8,816 nucleotides of DNA, from assembly GCA_028714615.1 (NCBI GenBank), contig JAQTMA010000172.1:1-8816 (forward strand). The letters run 5' to 3'. Below the pieces are notes generated by a model. It saw nothing but the letters and a program-made list of their open reading frames with translations. It had not been told where the DNA came from and did not search any database. Of this stretch, positions 6,116-8,816 are shown one piece after another. The stretch comes from Anaerolineaceae bacterium. Its GTDB lineage: Bacteria > Chloroflexota > Anaerolineae > Anaerolineales > Anaerolineaceae. Each line of letters opens with the position of its first letter. The first letter of the stretch is position 1. A program made the translations under genes and the position numbers.

Positions 6116-7474
6116 TTATTTATAGGTAGCCGCGTTTTCGTCCATCGTCTGCTGAGACCTGGCTGCGGCTTCGTCCAGGGCAGTCTTCAAGTTGGTGACC
6201 TCACCAGTCAAGTAGCCATCAACGACTGGTCCAAACTGGTCCCACAGAGCACCTTCCAGCGCCGCCACCTGGGGCAGCATGATTGCGTGGTCAGCGTTCT
6301 TGATGACAGCCGCGATCGGGGCGGCGACCTCAGCCAGCTTCGGATCCGTACGGACGGAAGTGCGCGCCGGGATCTGTCCGGCTTTGGCCCAATCGATCGA
6401 GTGCTGGGAGAGCCAGGCAATCCAGCACATGGCAGCGGCCTGCTTGGCGGGGTCATCGGAGGTCAGGCCCAACTGGTGTGAGCCAGCCCAGACGGCCGGC
6501 TTATCGCCGATGGTGGGGAACGGGGCGAAGCCTGCGAACGACAGCTTCACGATGTCGCTGATGTGCCAGGGTCCGTGGATCATGATGGCAGCCTGGCCCT
6601 GTTTATAGGCATTCGCTTCCGGATCGCCCGCACCGCTGATATCGGGCGAATACTTGTCGCGCAGGTTCTTGATGTATTCGAGCGCTTTGACGCCGGCGTC
6701 GGAGTTGTAGGTCGCCTTGGTGCCTTCAGGATTTGTGAGGGAGCCGCCGAATTGCACGATCAACGACTGAAACAAGGTAGCTGCCTGGAAGGCAGTGCCG
6801 ATGGCAATCGGTTTCACGCCGCTGGCACTCAGTTTGGCGATAGCGTCTTCGAATTGAGTTTTCGTCCATGGTTCGGGTCCCGGCTCTGCCATGCCCGCCG
6901 CTTTGAACATGTCCTTGTTGTAATACATCACCAGGGCATGGGTATCCAGCGGGAATGAGTAGTGCTGTCCTTTATATTCGCCGACCTTCCAGAGCTGGTC
7001 GGGGAAATCGCTGCCGATGTTCGTACCTAAGACGGTCATCACCTCAGACGTCATAGGTTTGAGCACATTCCGCTCGGCTTCCTGACCGACGTTGATCGCC
7101 CGAACGACGGTCATTGCCGGCAAACCGCCGGCAGCAGCAGCAGCTTCCAGCTTGGTGATGTAATCGGGCTGGGCAACGTGTGTAACCTTGATCCCATAGG
7201 TATTCTCTTTGCTGAAGCGGTCAGCCAGAGTGCTCATCTCGTCGCCGTCCGGGCCGGTCAACGGGCTCCACATCTCGATCGACTGGCCTTGGGCTTTAGA
7301 ATTGCAGGTCCCGGCTGCAGCTTCAGGCGCAGTAGTAGGTGAGGTCGCCTGCCCTGTGGGTGTCTCGGCGGCTGCCTGGGTTGGCGCCTGGGTGGCGCCG
7401 CCGCTGGCGCAAGCCGAGAGGATCAGGCTTAAGAGGATCAGCACAGGCACTAGATTGGAAATGATTTTTTTCAT
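6116..7474 (-). CDS. Family 1 extracellular solute-binding protein (carbohydrate ABC transporter), lipoprotein
   Basis: This 452-residue substrate-binding lipoprotein belongs to an oligosaccharide importer. The N-terminus is MKK, a hydrophobic stretch, then lipobox LSAC with Cys22 as the lipidated residue. A Gly/Ala/Thr/Pro-rich linker (23-55) precedes the binding domain. IEMWSPLTG near 66, SFPLDTHALVMYYNKDMFKAAGM near 172-195, and AAIMIHGPWHISDI near 298 are the usual MalE-like landmarks: the hinge, the Tyr-Asn-Lys segment and the G-x-W ligand-side region. The ATG at 7472-7474 has a strong GAGGAGGT site 8 bases upstream. It is the first transporter gene after the regulator and is followed by two permeases and by secreted and cytoplasmic glycosidases, so the ligand is probably a pentose-containing oligosaccharide. 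The precise ligand is unknown. Confidence 0.94.
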   Translation of the reverse strand: MKKIISNLVPVLILLSLILSACASGGATQAPTQAAAETPTGQATSPTTAPEAAAGTCNSKAQGQSIEMWSPLTGPDGDEMSTLADRFSKENTYGIKVTHVAQPDYITKLEAAAAAGGLPAMTVVRAINVGQEAERNVLKPMTSEVMTVLGTNIGSDFPDQLWKVGEYKGQHYSFPLDTHALVMYYNKDMFKAAGMAEPGPEPWTKTQFEDAIAKLSASGVKPIAIGTAFQAATLFQSLIVQFGGSLTNPEGTKATYNSDAGVKALEYIKNLRDKYSPDISGAGDPEANAYKQGQAAIMIHGPWHISDIVKLSFAGFAPFPTIGDKPAVWAGSHQLGLTSDDPAKQAAAMCWIAWLSQHSIDWAKAGQIPARTSVRTDPKLAEVAAPIAAVIKNADHAIMLPQVAALEGALWDQFGPVVDGYLTGEVTNLKTALDEAAARSQQTMDENAATYK

Positions 7475-7500
7475 TTTTCTCTACCTCCTCTTCATCGGAA

Positions 7501-7512
7501 TCGTTTGAACGA
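7501..7512. promoter_or_regulatory. Short inverted repeat upstream of the binding-protein gene, possible operator
   Basis: TCGTT-TG-AACGA is a perfect 5-bp inverted repeat with a 2-base centre, 26 bases upstream of the binding-protein ATG in the 89-base gap after the regulator gene. I see no convincing minus-strand -35/-10 pair here, so the gene is probably transcribed by read-through from the regulator promoter. The repeat is short enough to arise by chance. Confidence 0.2.
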
Positions 7513-7552
7513 CAACTTTTCGGGACGTGTGGGTGTGTTTTTTGGAGTATGA

Positions 7553-7564
7553 ATCACCTCCTTT
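7553..7564 (-). promoter_or_regulatory. Orphan full-length Shine-Dalgarno sequence just after the regulator stop
   Basis: On the minus strand AAAGGAGGTGAT overlaps the end of the regulator's TAA codon and is the exact complement of the usual 16S rRNA 3' end ATCACCTCCTTT. No ATG, GTG or TTG follows at a normal distance, and the binding-protein gene has its own GAGGAGGT site about 70 bases further on. The match is certain; a function is not. Confidence 0.35.
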
Positions 7565-8535
7565 TAAAACCTATAGTCCTCTTCGGAATTGGGATGGTAG
7601 ATCTGGCGCAAGATGATGTCCTGGGGATAGTTGCCAAACTGGCTGCCAAACAAATTTATTCCACCGATGTGTTGTGCATCGGACTTCACGCCGATCCGGA
7701 TCGAAAGAAGCTCGCCGTCCAGTATGTGCAGGTCTTCCAGATTTACCTTTGAGACATTGATCCCATCTATATAATTACCCTGTTGTGTCACTTTCCAGTT
7801 CTTGAGCAGGCCAAACTGTGTGTTGTTCGTATCCCACCAGGCCGGGGTCAGGCGCCCGCGCTCACCCCCGAAATCAGCCGGGCTGGTCCAGGTGCTGATT
7901 TCCCGGTTGTTGATCCATACTGTAATATCAGAAGGCCAATTATCGTGGTGGAGGGGGGCTTCGGAACAGACTTCAAAAGTCAGTTCCAGCGCCTCCATGC
8001 GGCTGTTGAGCGGGTGCCGGATCGGGAAGCGGTATTCGACAAAACCACGCTGGAACCAGATGAGCTGAGCTTTGATGCGTAGAGGCTCAAAAAATGACGC
8101 GGGGTCATCTAGGTGACCGATAATCCCGCTATTGCTTAACAAGCCACAGGTGGGGGTAATTTCAGCATCCACATAAGCGCCGATCGGCATGGCATATTGG
8201 ACCACCACCTCTTTCTGGTCCAAAGCGGCGGGTAGCTGGATGATGACGCGGTCGTAGATGCGGGCGCATACTTTTTGGACGCCGCGCTTAGCATTTTGCA
8301 GGTCGGTCTTAATCAATCCAGCCTGCTCGAGGATATTAATATGAAGGGTGGCAGTCGATTGGGGAAGCTCCAGGGCACTGGCGATCTCCAACAAGGAGCA
8401 GGTGTGAGTGCCCAAAAAGCGCAAGATTTCCAAGCGCGTCTCAGATCCCAGAGCTTTGGCAACCACCATGAGCTCTTTTACGCCCCTATCTGAGGAATAC
8501 AGCTCCATCACGCGCTGAGAAGGGATGTGTTCCAT
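7564..8535 (-). CDS. ArsR-family winged-helix regulator with a large C-terminal (possible sugar-sensing) domain
   Basis: This 323-residue protein has an ArsR-type winged helix at about residues 24-92. KALGSETRLEILRFL is the first helix pair, SLLEIASALELPQSTATLHINILEQAGLI the helix-turn-helix, and the following basic stretch (KTDLQNAKRGVQK) the wing. The metal-site motif ELCVCDL of ArsR/SmtB sensors is absent (TCSLLEI instead). A ~200-residue beta-rich region (about 110-312) with many Trp and aromatic residues follows; ArsR proteins are usually about 100 residues, so this is a fusion or an extended family (resembling COG4189, from memory). It heads the transporter-glycosidase operon and lies behind a promoter with palindromes, so it is likely an autoregulated, sugar-responsive repressor. 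The ATG at 8533-8535 has GGGAG only 2 bases upstream, a poor spacing; later starts (GTG/ATG at residues 9-10) are possible. Ligand unknown. Confidence 0.85.
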   Translation of the reverse strand: MEHIPSQRVMELYSSDRGVKELMVVAKALGSETRLEILRFLGTHTCSLLEIASALELPQSTATLHINILEQAGLIKTDLQNAKRGVQKVCARIYDRVIIQLPAALDQKEVVVQYAMPIGAYVDAEITPTCGLLSNSGIIGHLDDPASFFEPLRIKAQLIWFQRGFVEYRFPIRHPLNSRMEALELTFEVCSEAPLHHDNWPSDITVWINNREISTWTSPADFGGERGRLTPAWWDTNNTQFGLLKNWKVTQQGNYIDGINVSKVNLEDLHILDGELLSIRIGVKSDAQHIGGINLFGSQFGNYPQDIILRQIYHPNSEEDYRF

Positions 8536-8572
8536 ATCTCCCGTTCGGTTAATCCAGCGATTGAAACAAAAT

Positions 8573-8591
8573 AACTTGAATAAATCAAGTT
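8573..8591. promoter_or_regulatory. Perfect 7-bp palindrome in the leader of the regulator gene, probable operator
   Basis: AACTTGA (8573-8579) and TCAAGTT (8585-8591) form a perfect inverted repeat with a 5-base AT-only centre. It lies between the inferred transcription start (about 8604) and the regulator ATG, where a dimeric winged-helix protein could block transcription. ArsR-family operators are typically AT-rich inverted repeats of this kind. In RNA it would also form a small hairpin, so the level of action is uncertain. Confidence 0.5.
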
Positions 8592-8610
8592 TATATGTTT
8601 CTCTTTGCTT

Positions 8611-8638
8611 ATTATACAGGAAATCCTGTGTTTGTCAA
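8611..8638 (-). promoter_or_regulatory. Consensus sigma70-type promoter for the regulator-transporter-glycosidase operon
   Basis: Read on the minus strand, TTGACA (8638-8633) and TATAAT (8616-8611) are separated by 16 bases. Both hexamers match the consensus exactly. Transcription would start near 8604, giving a leader of about 68 bases before the regulator ATG. This is the best promoter seen for the seven-gene unit; no comparable one is seen further along. Confidence 0.8.
8616..8629. promoter_or_regulatory. Perfect palindrome filling the promoter spacer, probable operator
   Basis: ACAGGA-AA-TCCTGT is a perfect 6-bp inverted repeat lying between the -35 and -10 hexamers and overlapping the last base of the -10 box. 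A protein bound here would directly exclude RNA polymerase. Its sequence differs from the leader palindrome at 8573-8591, so the two may bind different regulators. Confidence 0.5.
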
Positions 8639-8690
8639 TAGCGCTGTTGTGAGGCCCTACCTGGGATTCTATCTATAACAGCAGTCGGAT

Positions 8691-8718
8691 TTGAAAGATT
8701 CGATTTCGATAGTACAAT
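8691..8718 (+). promoter_or_regulatory. Probable divergent promoter for a gene beyond the right edge
   Basis: TTGAAA (8691-8696) and TACAAT (8713-8718) are separated by 16 bases on the plus strand, each one base from consensus. Transcription would begin near 8725 and run out of the window. A perfect 10-bp palindrome, TGTAATTACA (8748-8757), lies in the presumed leader. No minus-strand gene competes here. The assignment rests on hexamer match and position only. Confidence 0.45.
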
Positions 8719-8791
8719 TGTGTCTTCCAAGCGTGAAATCCGTCACTTGTAATTACAGCAAATACCCTTTACAACCATTGTGTAGGTTATC

Positions 8792-8816
8792 ATGAAAGTC
8801 GCGCGAAGGAGTCAAG
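8792..8816 (+). other. Probable 5' boundary of a plus-strand gene at the window edge
   Basis: Two readings are possible. An ATG at 8792-8794 opens a frame that continues to the edge (Met-Lys-Val-Ala-Arg-Arg-Ser-Gln), but its upstream ribosome site is weak. Alternatively GAAGGAG at 8805-8811 is a good Shine-Dalgarno sequence whose start codon would fall a few bases past the window end. I favour the second. No product can be named. Confidence 0.3.

Noticed and set aside
7120..7160. GCAGCAGCAG-type repeat in the binding-protein gene
   Set aside because: It simply encodes an alanine run in an Ala-rich helix of the protein; no independent repeat function is supported.
7549..7752. 67-codon plus-strand frame with GGAG just before its ATG
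   Set aside because: Its GGAG is only 2 bases from the ATG, and the frame is antisense to the regulator's 3' end with no recognisable domain.

Overview
The window is a carbohydrate-uptake and glycan-degradation locus from a bacterium. The lineage is inferred, not proven. Two lipoproteins carry long Ala/Thr/Pro-rich linkers right after the lipobox Cys, TTG start codons occur, and an ArsR-type regulator heads a sugar ABC operon. This style fits Chloroflexota (Anaerolineae-like), but Actinomycetota or Bacillota relatives cannot be excluded from sequence alone.

Layout, left to right. Bases 1-227 hold the 3' end of a rightward RbsC-type monosaccharide ABC permease that starts outside the window. 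It is convergent with everything that follows. From 8535 down to 341, seven genes lie head to tail on the minus strand. In transcription order they are: an ArsR-type winged-helix regulator with a large C-terminal domain (8535-7564); a family 1 sugar-binding lipoprotein (7474-6116); MalF-like (6035-5094) and MalG-like (5076-4207) permeases; an extracytoplasmic GH43 lipoprotein (4203-3133); a cytoplasmic GH1-like glycosidase (3063-1762); and a cytoplasmic two-domain GH43 enzyme (1753-341). Most gaps are 3-90 bases, so this looks like one operon. Bases 8536-8816 are a regulatory region with a consensus minus-strand promoter and a probable divergent plus-strand promoter; a plus-strand gene probably starts at or just beyond the right edge.

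How it probably works. The GH43 lipoprotein trims a pentose-rich polymer or oligosaccharide (arabinan, arabinoxylan or similar) outside the membrane. The binding protein and the MalF/MalG pair import the oligosaccharides, and the cytoplasmic GH43 and GH1-like enzymes finish hydrolysis. No ATP-binding subunit is encoded here, so a shared MsmX/UgpC-type ATPase elsewhere is expected. The exact sugar is not determined.

The most notable signals are in control elements. TTGACA-N16-TATAAT has a perfect palindrome in its spacer, with a second palindrome in the leader. A strong 14-bp hairpin follows the binding-protein gene. A perfect 8-bp hairpin holds both the Shine-Dalgarno sequence and the TTG start of the first permease. 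I see no CRISPR array, tRNA, rRNA, insertion sequence or phage gene.
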